Part shown: in pieces, positions 1 through 7,924 of the stretch
Layout of the letters: the number at the start of each line of letters is the position of its first letter
Position numbering within the stretch: the stretch's first letter is position 1
Source of the DNA: a virus
Virus record (IMG/VR): IMGVR_UViG_3300018077_000007
Span: 1 to 64,000 of that record
DNA length: 64,000 nucleotides
Reading direction: 5' to 3' (one strand)
The notes under the pieces: generated by a model
What the model was told of the DNA's origin: nothing
Seen by the model: only the letters and a program-made list of their open reading frames with translations
Database searches by the model: none
Position numbers and translations under genes: made by a program

Positions 1-2493
1 ACCTCTGGGGCTGAATTTGCGTGTGCCGCACTGGCGCAGCGCGTCGAACGGGAGGGCCGCGCCGCCGCCTTGCCGGTTCGGGTCGCCTGCGTGAGGGATT
101 CTTGGATGAACCTGAATCGTGCCCTGAGTGTGGAATCCTCCGTGCTGACCCCGACCGGATGGATCAAGGCCGTGGATGTGTCGGTCGGGGACACACTAAT
201 TTCGCAAGACGGCTCCCACACTCGGGTCCTTGGCGTCTACCCGCAGCCAGCGCAGCCACTCTGGCGGGTCGTGTTGTCGGATGGCTCGTCCGCGCAGGTG
301 ACTGGCGATCATTGGTGGGCAGTGACGACTAAGCATTACCGTATTGGTCGTGGCAAGCCGAGGTCTGGGCGCGGAGGGAAGCCATATAGACCCCTCCAGC
401 TCGTCACGACCAGCGACATATGTGAGCGATTGGAGCGGCGCGGGAGCGCAAAGTGGTCACTCCCGCTCTTGAGCGCCCCGGCACAATTCCCAGCACAATC
501 CGTGCCGCTGGATCCCTATCTCCTCGGGTTGCTTCTAGGAGACGGGTGTTTTACCCCGCCCAGCGTGCGACTCATCACAGCCGACCAAGAACTCGTTGAT
601 AGGGTGAGCACAGCACTTCCAGCTGGCGTTGAGATTGGCCACCAAGGTCGGTACGCCTATGTCCTGAGAGGAGGACACCCAAACCCGGTCATTGGTGCCA
701 TCCGAGACTTAGGCTTGGTTGGCTACCGGGCCTGGGAAAAGTTCGTCCCTGCCCGATACTTGTGGAATAGCCCCGAGGTCCGTCTTGCGGTCCTCCAGGG
801 GCTGATGGATACCGACGGCCATGTGGATCACGGGCAGAGGCTGTTTACTACCACCTCCAAGGCGTTGGCCGAGGACGTGGTGTTTCTCGCCCAATCGCTT
901 GGCGGAACTGCCACCGTCCGCGTCCACACCACCTTCCCTCGCCCCCCGCGGAGACCGGCGTACAGAATGGGGCTGCGCTTGCCGCACGATTTCGCGGCGT
1001 TCAGGCTGACGAGAAAGCAGTCGGTGGCTCGACGTTATCAGGGAATCCGCAACGCTCCGAGGCGCTACATTGTGGGCGTCGAGCCGGCCGGTCATGGTCC
1101 AGCGGTCTGTTTCAGGGTCGATCACCCATCCGGCTTGTTTGTCATAAATGATTTTATCGTCACCCATAACACAACGATCCCCACATTCGAGGAGCAGGCG
1201 CAGAAGGGGCTCCCGATCGAGTTTCGCGAAGGCCGGACCGAGGCGATCATCCGGTGGGGAGCGCGCCCCGCCGTGCACTTCTTCTTTTTCGGCATGGATC
1301 GCCGCGCCGACGCGGATAAATTCCAAGGCTTCACGTCCGGGGTGCTCTGGTTGGAGGAGGTCGCGCCGGCCGCCGATCTGGCGACCGGCATCCCCGCCGA
1401 AACCCTCGGGATCGGCGTCGGGTCCGTCCGCCAAGCCGGGATTCCGCCCCGGGTCATCGTGACGTTGAACCCGCCTGATCCTGACCACTGGATTCTCAAG
1501 ATCGAAAAAGCTCTGGCCGAGCTGGGGCGGCCGGAGATAGAGGTCTACAAGCTGATGATCGCGCCCGGCGAGAAAGCGCGTCATTTCCGCGAGCTGGCCG
1601 CCGAAGCGACCGACCCCGAAGAGGCTCACGAGTGGGAAGAGGCGGCGCGCGCGTTCGAGGCGTACCGCGTCCGGGGCCAGTCCATCCTCGAACTCCTTCG
1701 CCCCGACTTGGCGGCCCGGCTGTTTGGCGGGGAAGTGCGGGGTATTACGCTCGGGGAGCGGGTCGTGCCCGAGTTTTCGCGGAAACTCCACGTCTCTGCC
1801 GAGCCGCTCGTGATCCGGCGGGAGTGGCCGATCTGGCGGGGGTGGGATGCGGGGCTTTGTCCCTCGGCGGTCTGGGCTCAGCCGGTGCCCGGTGGGGCGG
1901 GGATCAACATTCTGGGATCCCGGACGGCCGTGAACATGGGGATGGCCCAGATGATTCTGTATGACGTGACCCCCTTCCAAGAGCGGTATGGATTGGTCCC
2001 GGCTCGGCGCCGCAGCACGGGCTACCGGGGCTCCACGGGCGGTTATGAGTTTTCTGACGTGGGCGATCCGCAAATGACGTATGCGGCGGAGCAGGCGAAC
2101 TCCGAAGCCACGGTCGCCCGCACCGTGGAAAACATGCTCGGGACGACGATGATTCCAGGAGTCCGCACGTGGTCGGCTCGCCGAGAAGCCCTGCACGTGG
2201 CCTTTATTCGCAAGGGCGTGGGAGATCGAATGTTCGTCCAGATCGACCCGGACGAAAATGATATGCTCATCCAGGCCCTTGATTCGAAGTGCGTGTACCC
2301 CGTCGATCCCGCGACCGGGAGGATTAATGAGTCGGTGGAGGCGATGAAAAAAAGTAGCGGCCTCTTCCATAACGTTCTTGATGCCTTGTCCTATCTGCTC
2401 GCCCATCTCTATCCAGCGGAGGAGTGGTTAAAACGGGCAGTGGTGGCTCCGCCCCCCAAGACCCCCCGCCCGCAGAGTTGGTTAGGGGCATAG
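1..2493 (+). CDS. terL: Terminase large subunit, 5' end missing, interrupted by an intein
   Basis: This is the DNA-packaging motor ATPase and nuclease. Frame 1 is open from base 1, so the true start lies upstream; internal TTG or ATG codons near 70-106 are not starts. Removing the intein (121-1170) joins NLNR to TTIPTF, which restores the RDxxxNLxRTTxPTF motif of large terminases. The C-extein carries a Walker-B-like LWLEE (about 1366), a TLNPP coupling motif (about 1463) and a WDAG motif (about 1846) typical of the first Asp of the RuvC-like nuclease. The Walker A motif must lie left of the window. The gene ends TAG, three bases before the next ATG. Family assignment is confident; the subfamily is not determined. 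Confidence 0.93.
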   Translation, partial: TSGAEFACAALAQRVEREGRAAALPVRVACVRDSWMNLNRALSVESSVLTPTGWIKAVDVSVGDTLISQDGSHTRVLGVYPQPAQPLWRVVLSDGSSAQVTGDHWWAVTTKHYRIGRGKPRSGRGGKPYRPLQLVTTSDICERLERRGSAKWSLPLLSAPAQFPAQSVPLDPYLLGLLLGDGCFTPPSVRLITADQELVDRVSTALPAGVEIGHQGRYAYVLRGGHPNPVIGAIRDLGLVGYRAWEKFVPARYLWNSPEVRLAVLQGLMDTDGHVDHGQRLFTTTSKALAEDVVFLAQSLGGTATVRVHTTFPRPPRRPAYRMGLRLPHDFAAFRLTRKQSVARRYQGIRNAPRRYIVGVEPAGHGPAVCFRVDHPSGLFVINDFIVTHNTTIPTFEEQAQKGLPIEFREGRTEAIIRWGARPAVHFFFFGMDRRADADKFQGFTSGVLWLEEVAPAADLATGIPAETLGIGVGSVRQAGIPPRVIVTLNPPDPDHWILKIEKALAELGRPEIEVYKLMIAPGEKARHFRELAAEATDPEEAHEWEEAARAFEAYRVRGQSILELLRPDLAARLFGGEVRGITLGERVVPEFSRKLHVSAEPLVIRREWPIWRGWDAGLCPSAVWAQPVPGGAGINILGSRTAVNMGMAQMILYDVTPFQERYGLVPARRRSTGYRGSTGGYEFSDVGDPQMTYAAEQANSEATVARTVENMLGTTMIPGVRTWSARREALHVAFIRKGVGDRMFVQIDPDENDMLIQALDSKCVYPVDPATGRINESVEAMKKSSGLFHNVLDALSYLLAHLYPAEEWLKRAVVAPPPKTPRPQSWLGA
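121..1170 (+). other. Class 3 intein with LAGLIDADG homing endonuclease, inside terL
   Basis: This 350-residue in-frame insertion self-splices by family knowledge. It begins ALSVESSVLTPTGW and ends FIVTHN before extein Thr. Position 1 is Ala rather than Cys or Ser. The class 3 W-C-T triad is visible: Trp66 two residues after block B His64 (TGDHWW), Cys330 in block F (VCFRVD), and Thr348 before the terminal His349-Asn350. Two LAGLIDADG-type motifs, LGLLLGDG (about residue 136) and LMDTDG (about 228), mark the DOD homing endonuclease. The segment is less GC-rich than its exteins. The splice junction restores a conserved terminase motif, so excision is probably needed for packaging. Confidence 0.9.
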
Positions 2494-2496
2494 GCG

Positions 2497-2985
2497 ATGG
2501 GCGTCGGCTGGATCGTGGCTGGCATTCTTGTCGTGCTCGCCGTCGCTCTTCACCTCACATGGGGGTACCTGCTCCGCTCGGAGACAAAACATACCGGCTC
2601 ATGGCTCCTCGTGTCTGGCGTGCTTGCCGTGGTCATGGCGGGGGCACTCCTTGCCGAATGGCAGACCCAGAAGCGCATCACGGCCTGGAAGGTGATCGCC
2701 GCCGACACCGCCACAGCGGCTCACAACACCCGTGCCCACTGGGTAAAGATGGCAAACGCGGCGGCCACAGAGCGCATCCAACTCCGAGACGAACTCCAGC
2801 GTGCCCGCCGGGAGGCGTCCACAGCCTGGGCGGAGGTGGCCCGCCTCCGTCGGGGGCTCGCGACCTGCCAGGCCAAGGACGCCGTCCAGACCGAGTGGAT
2901 TCACCACCTCTGGGAGGCCGGGTTGGTTCCCGAGTGTCGAGGCGTCCCACCGGATTCTGCCCCGAAGGGCAGAATGGAGAACTAA
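2497..2985 (+). CDS. Membrane protein with coiled coil
   Basis: 162 residues. Two hydrophobic segments lie at about 4-26 and 36-54, followed by a polar helical region rich in Ala, Arg and Glu (about 85-125) that looks like a coiled coil. This is the general plan of inner-membrane spanin-like or holin-associated proteins, but no family is recognised and it sits far from the lysin. It begins 3 bases after the terminase stop. Its last codons (SAPKGRMEN) are encoded by a CTGCCC/GGGCAG palindrome. Function unknown. Confidence 0.6.
   Translation: MGVGWIVAGILVVLAVALHLTWGYLLRSETKHTGSWLLVSGVLAVVMAGALLAEWQTQKRITAWKVIAADTATAAHNTRAHWVKMANAAATERIQLRDELQRARREASTAWAEVARLRRGLATCQAKDAVQTEWIHHLWEAGLVPECRGVPPDSAPKGRMEN
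2955..2974. repeat. Dispersed palindrome copy 1 (8-bp arms, 4-nt loop)
   Basis: TTCTGCCC, CGAA, GGGCAGAA is a perfect stem. It sits in the last codons of the upstream gene and ends 13 bases before the next ATG. Related copies lie at 4118, 11885, 17834, 24591, 43672 and 52945. Confidence 0.7.
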
Positions 2986-2987
2986 CC

Positions 2988-4160
2988 ATGGCATGGTCGT
3001 TGCAATTTCTGGACCGGCTGGCCGGCGAAGCGATCATCGTGAAAGAGTTGTCGCCTTGGCCCGTGGAGGGCTGGCTCCGCTACCGCCAGCTTCCTCTCAT
3101 CGTGCGGGTGGCCCGACCCACCACGCTCCCGCTTCCCGAGCGTCCGCGTCTCTGGCTTTACTGGAAATGCAACTATGGTCAATACTGGTACGGGTCCCCC
3201 CTGACCCCCCTCGGTCTCCTGGCAGCGGTCGGGGTTGCCTTCCCGCTTCTGCTTGTGAACTATCTCGGTGGGATCGGCCGGGATCTGCGGGGGATCGTGG
3301 CTCGAATGCGGGTGGTCGGCGGCGGGGTGCCCCTGGCACCCGCTCCGCGCACTCTTGACGCGCTTGACCGAGACGATGGCCCGTTTCAGCGGGCTCTCAC
3401 GGCGTTCTACGAAGAACAGCCCAACCCTCCACAAGATAGCGATCCTGACACCATCGCCCGCTTGGTGGAATTCGCCCACGCCGGGAACCGCGCTGATTTC
3501 GATTGGCTGGCCCAGAGTGCCGGGGTGCAGGCAGGAGAACTGGACGCGCTGTGGGAGGGGACCTGTCAGCGCGTGCGGCACGGCGACTCCAGCCGGGGCC
3601 GGGGTGAGCCCGGTCTGTTTGAGTTGAATACCCTTGCCCGGCTCCGGCTTGAGCCCGGCCAGCCCCGAGGGGACCGCATCACCATCAACCGGGTCCGCCC
3701 GCTCGCTCTGCCAGAATTTGAATCGTCCCATGAAGACACGTTCTTTGTCCGCTTCCGGGCAGCCATGGGGGCCGAGCTCGAAGGGGCTCGGTGGGCGGGG
3801 CGACCGCTCCATGAAGTGGCCGTGGTGACGCTGGACACGATTGACACCCGGTGGGCCGTTGAAGTCCGTGATGGCACTCGGCGAATGATTACGCTGTTCG
3901 CCCGGGCGTTTCGGGAACGCGGAGCCGGAACTTTGGATCTCGCGCAGTTCATTCAAACCGCCATCCAGCGGGCGCTGAGGATCCCCCCGGGCCAGTGGAG
4001 TTTCGACGAGCTCCACGCCACGCGGGATCCGCGCCGCTATGATTGCGGGTGGGCCGCGCGGATGGCTCGTGGTGAGGACTGGCACCCGGTCTGCCGGACC
4101 TGGCACCGGCCAGAAAACTGCCCCGCAGGGCAGAATCCACAGCATTCAATGAAGGGCTAG
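2988..4160 (+). CDS. Unknown protein with one membrane segment
   Basis: 390 residues starting MAWSLQF at an ATG just after a GGAGAA-type ribosome site. The same frame is open upstream to 2424, but that part overlaps another gene out of frame and is not used. One hydrophobic stretch (about 68-92) is followed by a long soluble region with no motif I recognise. Its C-terminus (CPAGQN) is again encoded by the CTGCCC/GGGCAG palindrome. The position after terL suggests a late gene. Function unknown. Confidence 0.6.
   Translation: MAWSLQFLDRLAGEAIIVKELSPWPVEGWLRYRQLPLIVRVARPTTLPLPERPRLWLYWKCNYGQYWYGSPLTPLGLLAAVGVAFPLLLVNYLGGIGRDLRGIVARMRVVGGGVPLAPAPRTLDALDRDDGPFQRALTAFYEEQPNPPQDSDPDTIARLVEFAHAGNRADFDWLAQSAGVQAGELDALWEGTCQRVRHGDSSRGRGEPGLFELNTLARLRLEPGQPRGDRITINRVRPLALPEFESSHEDTFFVRFRAAMGAELEGARWAGRPLHEVAVVTLDTIDTRWAVEVRDGTRRMITLFARAFRERGAGTLDLAQFIQTAIQRALRIPPGQWSFDELHATRDPRRYDCGWAARMARGEDWHPVCRTWHRPENCPAGQNPQHSMKG
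4118..4133. repeat. Dispersed palindrome copy 2
   Basis: CTGCCC, CGCA, GGGCAG lies in the last codons of the 2988-4160 gene, about 30 bases before the next start. It has the same 6-4-6 architecture as the other gene-end copies. Confidence 0.65.
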
Positions 4161-4162
4161 CC

Positions 4163-4603
4163 GTGGCAATCGCCATCCACATCTTCGGCGTCGTCGTGCT
4201 CACTTTTGTCGTCGCCGACGTGGGCCACGGGATACGGGGATACGATTCCTATTATTATCGGTTCTACATCCCCTACACGGCCCCGCTCGGTTCTGATGAG
4301 GCGCTGGCCCAGATCCGAAATCTGCCCCTTGGCGTCAAAGCGTGGGTCCGCCGGGGGGGCGGGTGTGAATATCTTGTCTCGCATGAGCACCGACCCAACC
4401 AGGGAACCCACACCGCGGCGGTCCATGCCGCACGATCCAGATTCGGGCTCCCCTGTCACCGCGCCCCCAGCGAAGCGATTATTGCCGACGACCGCTCCGA
4501 TCCCTGCCGCTCGTGGCAAGCCCGCCGGAAACCCTCTGGCGGCGGCTGGATGACGCACTGGACATGCACGGAGAAGGAAGCACGGAGGGGCAGATCGCTA
4601 TAG
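4163..4603 (+). CDS. Small unknown protein with N-terminal hydrophobic segment
   Basis: 146 residues from a GTG two bases after the previous stop. The N-terminus (AIHIFGVVVLTFVV) could be a signal anchor. The rest is polar with a Gly-rich stretch and no recognised domain. The third-position GC is high to the end, which favours this frame over the shorter overlapping ATG frame at 4383-4553. The 3' end overlaps the next gene by up to 90 bases, so the exact boundary is uncertain. Confidence 0.4.
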   Translation: MAIAIHIFGVVVLTFVVADVGHGIRGYDSYYYRFYIPYTAPLGSDEALAQIRNLPLGVKAWVRRGGGCEYLVSHEHRPNQGTHTAAVHAARSRFGLPCHRAPSEAIIADDRSDPCRSWQARRKPSGGGWMTHWTCTEKEARRGRSL

Positions 4604-5424
4604 TTACGTACCTCGGCTCTCACCCCGAGGTTGCCTTTGCCTTGCCGATCCCGTTTGAGGGTCAGCCCGTGCGCCGGTGGCCCTTCCGGGGGAAGTCGCA
4701 CTACCTTGAAGCGGTGTCCCTGGTGCCCGACCTGCCTCGGCGCAAGTCCCGGTGGGTGGCGCTCTGGTGCGTCGGGATGCGCCGGCGGGATCGCGGGCCG
4801 TGGTTTCACGTGTCCTTGGAACCAGGGGAGTGGGCCGCGTGCCAACGGCAGGCCCCGTGCCAACGGCAGGCCCCGTGGCTTCAGAAAGCCACTGATATGC
4901 GGGCCTATACACACCCGGATCAGAACGCGCTGTTCTGGCAGATCTATGGGTGTCCCCCCGAGGGAGAACGGAGGAGCATGACCTACGTCGAGTGGCAGTC
5001 CCGCGATCAGGAAGGGCGAGAGCAACGCTTTCGGAACGCCGTGCGCGTCTCGATGGACACGCTCAAACACGATGGGGCACGGATCAACGAGTGGGCCACC
5101 CGTCGGCTCGCGGAGGCACTCGTGGAGATGGCGAACCGGCAGGGCTATGTCCCGTTGCGCCCCCTCGACTGGCATGAACAGTCCTTTGATTACGGCCATG
5201 CCCAGGGCTTTGCGGGAGACATCGTGGCCGTGTTCACCGCCACCAAAGATCAATTTATCCGCTGGCTGGAGTACGAGCTGGCGGAGCGGGATCGCCGCCT
5301 CCGAGTGTTGGAAGCGTGGTGGGGCTATCGGGCGTGGCGGGCGTGGCGACGGATCTGGGCGCGCACCATGAGGGGGCCGCGCCGCGTGTGGAGACGGGTC
5401 CGGCCCCCCGGCGAGGAGGACTAA
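4513..5424 (+). CDS. Unknown 303-residue protein with an internal 6-residue duplication
   Basis: The frame runs from GTG 4513; an ATG at 4564 (MHGEGS) is an alternative start that reduces the overlap with the upstream gene. The coding pattern already looks genuine before 4564 (ETLWRRLDDALD). The protein is Trp- and Arg-rich with a strongly basic C-terminus. An 18-bp tandem duplication gives CQRQAP twice near residues 110-121. No family recognised. The stop is directly coupled to the next ATG at 5424. Confidence 0.6.
   Translation: MASPPETLWRRLDDALDMHGEGSTEGQIAIVTYLGSHPEVAFALPIPFEGQPVRRWPFRGKSHYLEAVSLVPDLPRRKSRWVALWCVGMRRRDRGPWFHVSLEPGEWAACQRQAPCQRQAPWLQKATDMRAYTHPDQNALFWQIYGCPPEGERRSMTYVEWQSRDQEGREQRFRNAVRVSMDTLKHDGARINEWATRRLAEALVEMANRQGYVPLRPLDWHEQSFDYGHAQGFAGDIVAVFTATKDQFIRWLEYELAERDRRLRVLEAWWGYRAWRAWRRIWARTMRGPRRVWRRVRPPGEED
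4841..4876 (+). repeat. 18-bp perfect tandem duplication inside a gene
   Basis: Two adjacent copies of GCCAACGGCAGGCCCCGT. The unit is a multiple of three, so the reading frame is kept. It looks like a recent slippage or duplication event. Confidence 0.85.
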
Positions 5425-5585
5425 TGGCATCCCTGAACCGCTATTCGGAACTGTCCGAGGCCCAACTGCTGACCGAGATCACGGGGCTGTTCGCCGAGTT
5501 GTGGCACCGCGACAAGGTGATCGCCGTGATTATGGACGCCGAGGGGTCCCATCTGGTGGTGCTGGATCGGCGGGAGGCGACGTAA
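5424..5585 (+). CDS. Small unknown protein (53 aa)
   Basis: ATG 5424 follows GCGAGGAGGACTA, a strong ribosome site, and overlaps the previous TAA. The sequence begins MASLNRYSELSEAQLL and is mixed helix and strand (VIAVIMDAEGSHLVVLD). It lacks membrane segments and has no recognised family. Confidence 0.55.
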   Translation: MASLNRYSELSEAQLLTEITGLFAELWHRDKVIAVIMDAEGSHLVVLDRREAT

Positions 5586-5631
5586 CGCCATGACCCGCCC
5601 TGTTGGCGTGGGGGTGGCGAACGGAGGGGCG

Positions 5632-5928
5632 ATGATGAGCAAGAGCTATATCCTCAAAGACGGGAAGCCGGTCGAAGAGTCTGACATCACGGCGTGGGGG
5701 CGGTGGATGAAGACTGCCGAGCGGCATGTGGCCAACGACGAGCTTCCCGGCGTGCGGATCAGTACGGTCTTTCTCGGGCTGGATCATCAGTGGGGTGCTG
5801 GCCCTCCGATCCTCTACGAGACTATGATCTTTGGTGGTGCCCATGACGGATACCAAGCCCGCTATCACACCAGAGAGGACGCCGTTGCGGGTCATGCAGA
5901 GGCGCTGACCGTGGCGACAGGACCGTAA
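5632..5928 (+). CDS. Conserved small phage protein
   Basis: 98 residues starting MMSKSYILKDG; GGAGGGGC precedes ATG 5632, so the earlier in-frame ATG at 5590 is not chosen. The segment YETMIFGGxxDGYQARYHTREDAVAGH resembles a short protein seen in many phages, in which a YETMVFGG-like motif precedes a DG and a final GH. The role of that family is not established as far as I know. The gene lies two bases before the nuclease gene. Confidence 0.6.
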   Translation: MMSKSYILKDGKPVEESDITAWGRWMKTAERHVANDELPGVRISTVFLGLDHQWGAGPPILYETMIFGGAHDGYQARYHTREDAVAGHAEALTVATGP

Positions 5929-5930
5929 CG

Positions 5931-6401
5931 GTGCCCCGCGTTCCTCCATGGTTCGAGGTCGGCTTCCTGGCCGCATGGGTCGGGGTCTGGCTCCTCCTCG
6001 CCGTGCCGAGCCTCCTGCCCGCCTCTCATGTGCCGGGCCTCCTGCCCGTCTATCATGCGCAGGGCCTCCTCTGCAGTCGCCCCTTTTCCGTGCTCGGGAC
6101 CACGATCCGCGTGATCGACGGGGACACGCTGACGATGCGGCTCGCCATTTGGCTCGGGCTGGAGCAGCAGGAGACGATCCGGGTCCTCGGGGTGGACACC
6201 CCCGAGCTGCGGGGACCGGATCGGGTCCAGGCGCTCGCGGCCAAGCGGTTCACCGAAGCGTGGCTGGCCGCGGCCACGGCGCTGACCATTTCCGTCTGTG
6301 CGCGGGATAGTTTTGGCCGACTCCTCGCCGTGGTGGAGCGGGATGCTGGTGAGTCGCTTGCGGCGGCCCTGATTCGGGCGGGGCATGGGGTGAAGCGGTG
6401 A
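5931..6401 (+). CDS. Membrane-anchored staphylococcal-type (thermo)nuclease
   Basis: 156 residues from GTG 5931. The SNase fold is recognised from IDGDT (about 62-66), RVLGVDTPE (about 84-92, catalytic Arg and acidic residues) and CARDSFGRLLA (about 124-134, second catalytic Arg). These enzymes cleave DNA and RNA with calcium. A hydrophobic segment (about 10-30) suggests export or membrane anchoring, so it may act at the envelope on host or competing DNA. A repeated GLLP/SLLP stretch between anchor and domain comes from short imperfect DNA repeats. Confidence 0.85.
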   Translation: MPRVPPWFEVGFLAAWVGVWLLLAVPSLLPASHVPGLLPVYHAQGLLCSRPFSVLGTTIRVIDGDTLTMRLAIWLGLEQQETIRVLGVDTPELRGPDRVQALAAKRFTEAWLAAATALTISVCARDSFGRLLAVVERDAGESLAAALIRAGHGVKR

Positions 6402-6416
6402 TCTCGATTGTCAGGA

Positions 6417-6445
6417 TTGAGAACACGGCCCACTTCAGGTGTAGT
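6417..6445 (+). promoter_or_regulatory. Candidate sigma70 promoter
   Basis: TTGAGA (6417-6422), a 17-bp spacer and TGTAGT (6440-6445) lie in a 139-bp gap, the first real break in the gene string. It would drive the 6541 gene and the terminase-small-like gene. Seen by consensus match only. Confidence 0.45.
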
Positions 6446-6448
6446 TAA

Positions 6449-6482
6449 ATCACCCTAGACTCAAAAGGGTAATGCGGGTGAT
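6449..6482. promoter_or_regulatory. Nested inverted repeat, operator candidate
   Basis: ATCACCC (6449-6455) pairs with GGGTGAT (6476-6482), and inside it ACCCT (6452-6456) pairs with AGGGT (6466-6470). It begins 3 bp downstream of the candidate -10 box, where a repressor or an RNA structure could act. Confidence 0.35.
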
Positions 6483-6540
6483 GCGTTACGGTAGGTCCGA
6501 CCCATCAAAGATCGGGGCACTCGCTGGAGGGACCGGCGTT

Positions 6541-6849
6541 ATGGCTAACGAGATTCGGATTGTCCGGTGGCAGGGCGGCGGCGATCACGAACGAACCCGG
6601 GTGAGTTGCGGCGGCCGTCCAGACGCTCTGCTGGTGCATCCGTGGGGCGATGCGGAAGCTCTCCATGATGCCGAGGTGACGGAGGGGGACATTCGGTGGC
6701 ACCGGGGTCGCCTGTCTGCCTTGTGTGTGACGCAATTCGGCTACGGTCCCCACCCGTGTCGATGCGGCACCTTCGAGATGGTCGGGTTGTTCAAGATCGA
6801 CAGCGCGCCATACTGGGCGGAAGAAAGGGTCTCCACATGGTCGGGTTGA
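6541..6849 (+). CDS. Unknown protein (102 aa)
   Basis: ATG 6541 (MANEIRIVRW) follows GGAGGGACCGGCGTT, a good ribosome site, so the in-frame ATGs upstream are not used. The protein has no membrane segment. A short Cys pair (HPCRCG, about residue 76) is visible but not a full zinc site. It is the first gene after a promoter and operator candidate and is followed by a terminase-small-like gene. Confidence 0.5.
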   Translation: MANEIRIVRWQGGGDHERTRVSCGGRPDALLVHPWGDAEALHDAEVTEGDIRWHRGRLSALCVTQFGYGPHPCRCGTFEMVGLFKIDSAPYWAEERVSTWSG

Positions 6850-6864
6850 GGGAGGAGATCGACT

Positions 6865-7488
6865 TTGCCGAAACCCCCTGACGTGCCTGTCCGTCCGAAA
6901 CCGATGACCATTGCTCAGGGCCGTGGGGTCTTGTCTCCCACGGCGGGACCGGGGCGCCCGTCCAAGCTGACAGCCAAGATCCGGCACTCCATCCTGGATT
7001 CTCTTCGCCGGGGGAATTATTTAACGACCGCGGCGGATGTGGCGGGGATCAGCATCTCAGCCCTCCGGGAGGGGCTCGCCAGGGGAGAGCGTGAAAAATC
7101 AGGACCTTACCGTGATTTTCTGGTGGCGGTTCGGCAGGTCTCGGGGATCGTCGAAGATAACCTCGTGGGCGTCTTCCAAGGCGGCGCCGAGAATGACCCG
7201 ACGATCGCCAAGGAGTTCCTCGCCCGACGCTGGCCTCAGCGGTGGGGCGCCAAGGTCAACGGGGGGGAGCAGACTGTCGGCCCCATCGTGCCGATTCAGA
7301 TCATCTTTCGCACCCTGCCGCCGGGGTATGATCCGGTCGAGGCGGACAAGGCTGCTGCCCTCGAAGCCGAGGGGGGGGTGGTGGAGGCGGAGACGGCACC
7401 GGCCCACTCTGGCCAGGGCTCGCTGGCGGGGTTCGTGGAGCCCCAGGTGGCCGCCCCGCCGCCGATCCGGGTGTCCCCGCCCCGATGA
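6865..7488 (+). CDS. terS: Terminase small-subunit-like DNA-binding protein
   Basis: 207 residues from TTG 6865, chosen because GAGGGAGGAG precedes it. After a basic GRPSKLT segment (about 30-36) comes a helix-turn-helix region (NYLTTAADVAGISISALREGL, cited in part) and then FLARRWPQRWG (about 120-130), a combination common in small terminase-like phage proteins that recognise packaging DNA. The C-terminal 70 residues are low-complexity Ala, Glu and Pro. It lies about 4 kb after terL rather than next to it, so a general HTH regulator remains possible. Confidence 0.6.
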   Translation: MPKPPDVPVRPKPMTIAQGRGVLSPTAGPGRPSKLTAKIRHSILDSLRRGNYLTTAADVAGISISALREGLARGEREKSGPYRDFLVAVRQVSGIVEDNLVGVFQGGAENDPTIAKEFLARRWPQRWGAKVNGGEQTVGPIVPIQIIFRTLPPGYDPVEADKAAALEAEGGVVEAETAPAHSGQGSLAGFVEPQVAAPPPIRVSPPR

Positions 7489-7733
7489 TGACCCCGCGCT
7501 GCTCGAAGTGCGGGCAGGAGCCCAGACTCCTTGGCCAGCGATGGGGGCGCGCGTGTTTTGCGGCGGCCATGGGCCGGTCCCGGGTTAAACGGGCTGTTAA
7601 ACGCCCCGTTAAACGCCCCACCCCACCCTCCTCCCCCTCGGCCCCGTCACCAGCTCCCGCCTGGAAGGGACCCCCGCCCCACGGCCCGAGGTGTCAGTGT
7701 CTTCGGCATCGCGGTCGGCTGGAAAAGGGCTGA
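7485..7733 (+). CDS. Small zinc-finger-like basic protein
   Basis: 82 residues from ATG 7485 (a second ATG follows at 7488), overlapping the previous TGA. One CxxC pair (CSKCG) precedes LGQRWGRACFAAAMGR, then a basic tract KRAVKRPVKRP encoded by repeated GTTAAACG units and a Pro-Ser tail. Probably nucleic-acid binding; function unknown. Confidence 0.45.
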   Translation: MMTPRCSKCGQEPRLLGQRWGRACFAAAMGRSRVKRAVKRPVKRPTPPSSPSAPSPAPAWKGPPPHGPRCQCLRHRGRLEKG

Positions 7734-7753
7734 ATCCCGCCTGCATTTTTTCC

Positions 7754-7782
7754 TTGACACAATAAACTGCTTAGTGTAGTGT
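7754..7782 (+). promoter_or_regulatory. Candidate sigma70 promoter
   Basis: Perfect TTGACA (7754-7759), a 17-bp spacer, then TAGTGT (7777-7782). The segment around it is conspicuously AT-rich. It precedes a 29-codon ORF with an AGGAGGA ribosome site and the 7925 gene. Confidence 0.55.
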
Positions 7783-7800
7783 CCGAGGCAGGAGGAATCC

Positions 7801-7890
7801 ATGAGCCCGGCCAACCCACTCACGTCCCCGCTTCACGAGACTCCCGCACGCTACTACTCCCTTGGCCGGGCTCGGCGTGCGCGCTTGTGA
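7801..7890 (+). CDS. Short peptide ORF (29 aa)
   Basis: ATG 7801 follows GCAGGAGGAATCC, an excellent ribosome site, just downstream of a promoter candidate. The peptide begins MSPANPLTSPLHE and ends in a run of Arg residues (GRARRARL). It may be a leader peptide for the next gene or a small phage protein. Support comes only from the promoter, ribosome site and spacing. Confidence 0.45.
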   Translation: MSPANPLTSPLHETPARYYSLGRARRARL

Positions 7891-7924
7891 GGCGGGGGCA
7901 CCCAACCCCTTTGAGGAGTGAGCC

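Noticed and set aside
2424-2987. Upstream extension of the 2988-4160 frame
   Set aside because: It overlaps the 2497-2985 gene; the ATG at 2988 has a ribosome site and the extension is Pro/Arg/Gly shadow.
4383-4553. 56-codon Pro-rich ORF
   Set aside because: The overlapping 4163-4603 frame has a better third-position GC pattern; this one lacks a ribosome site.
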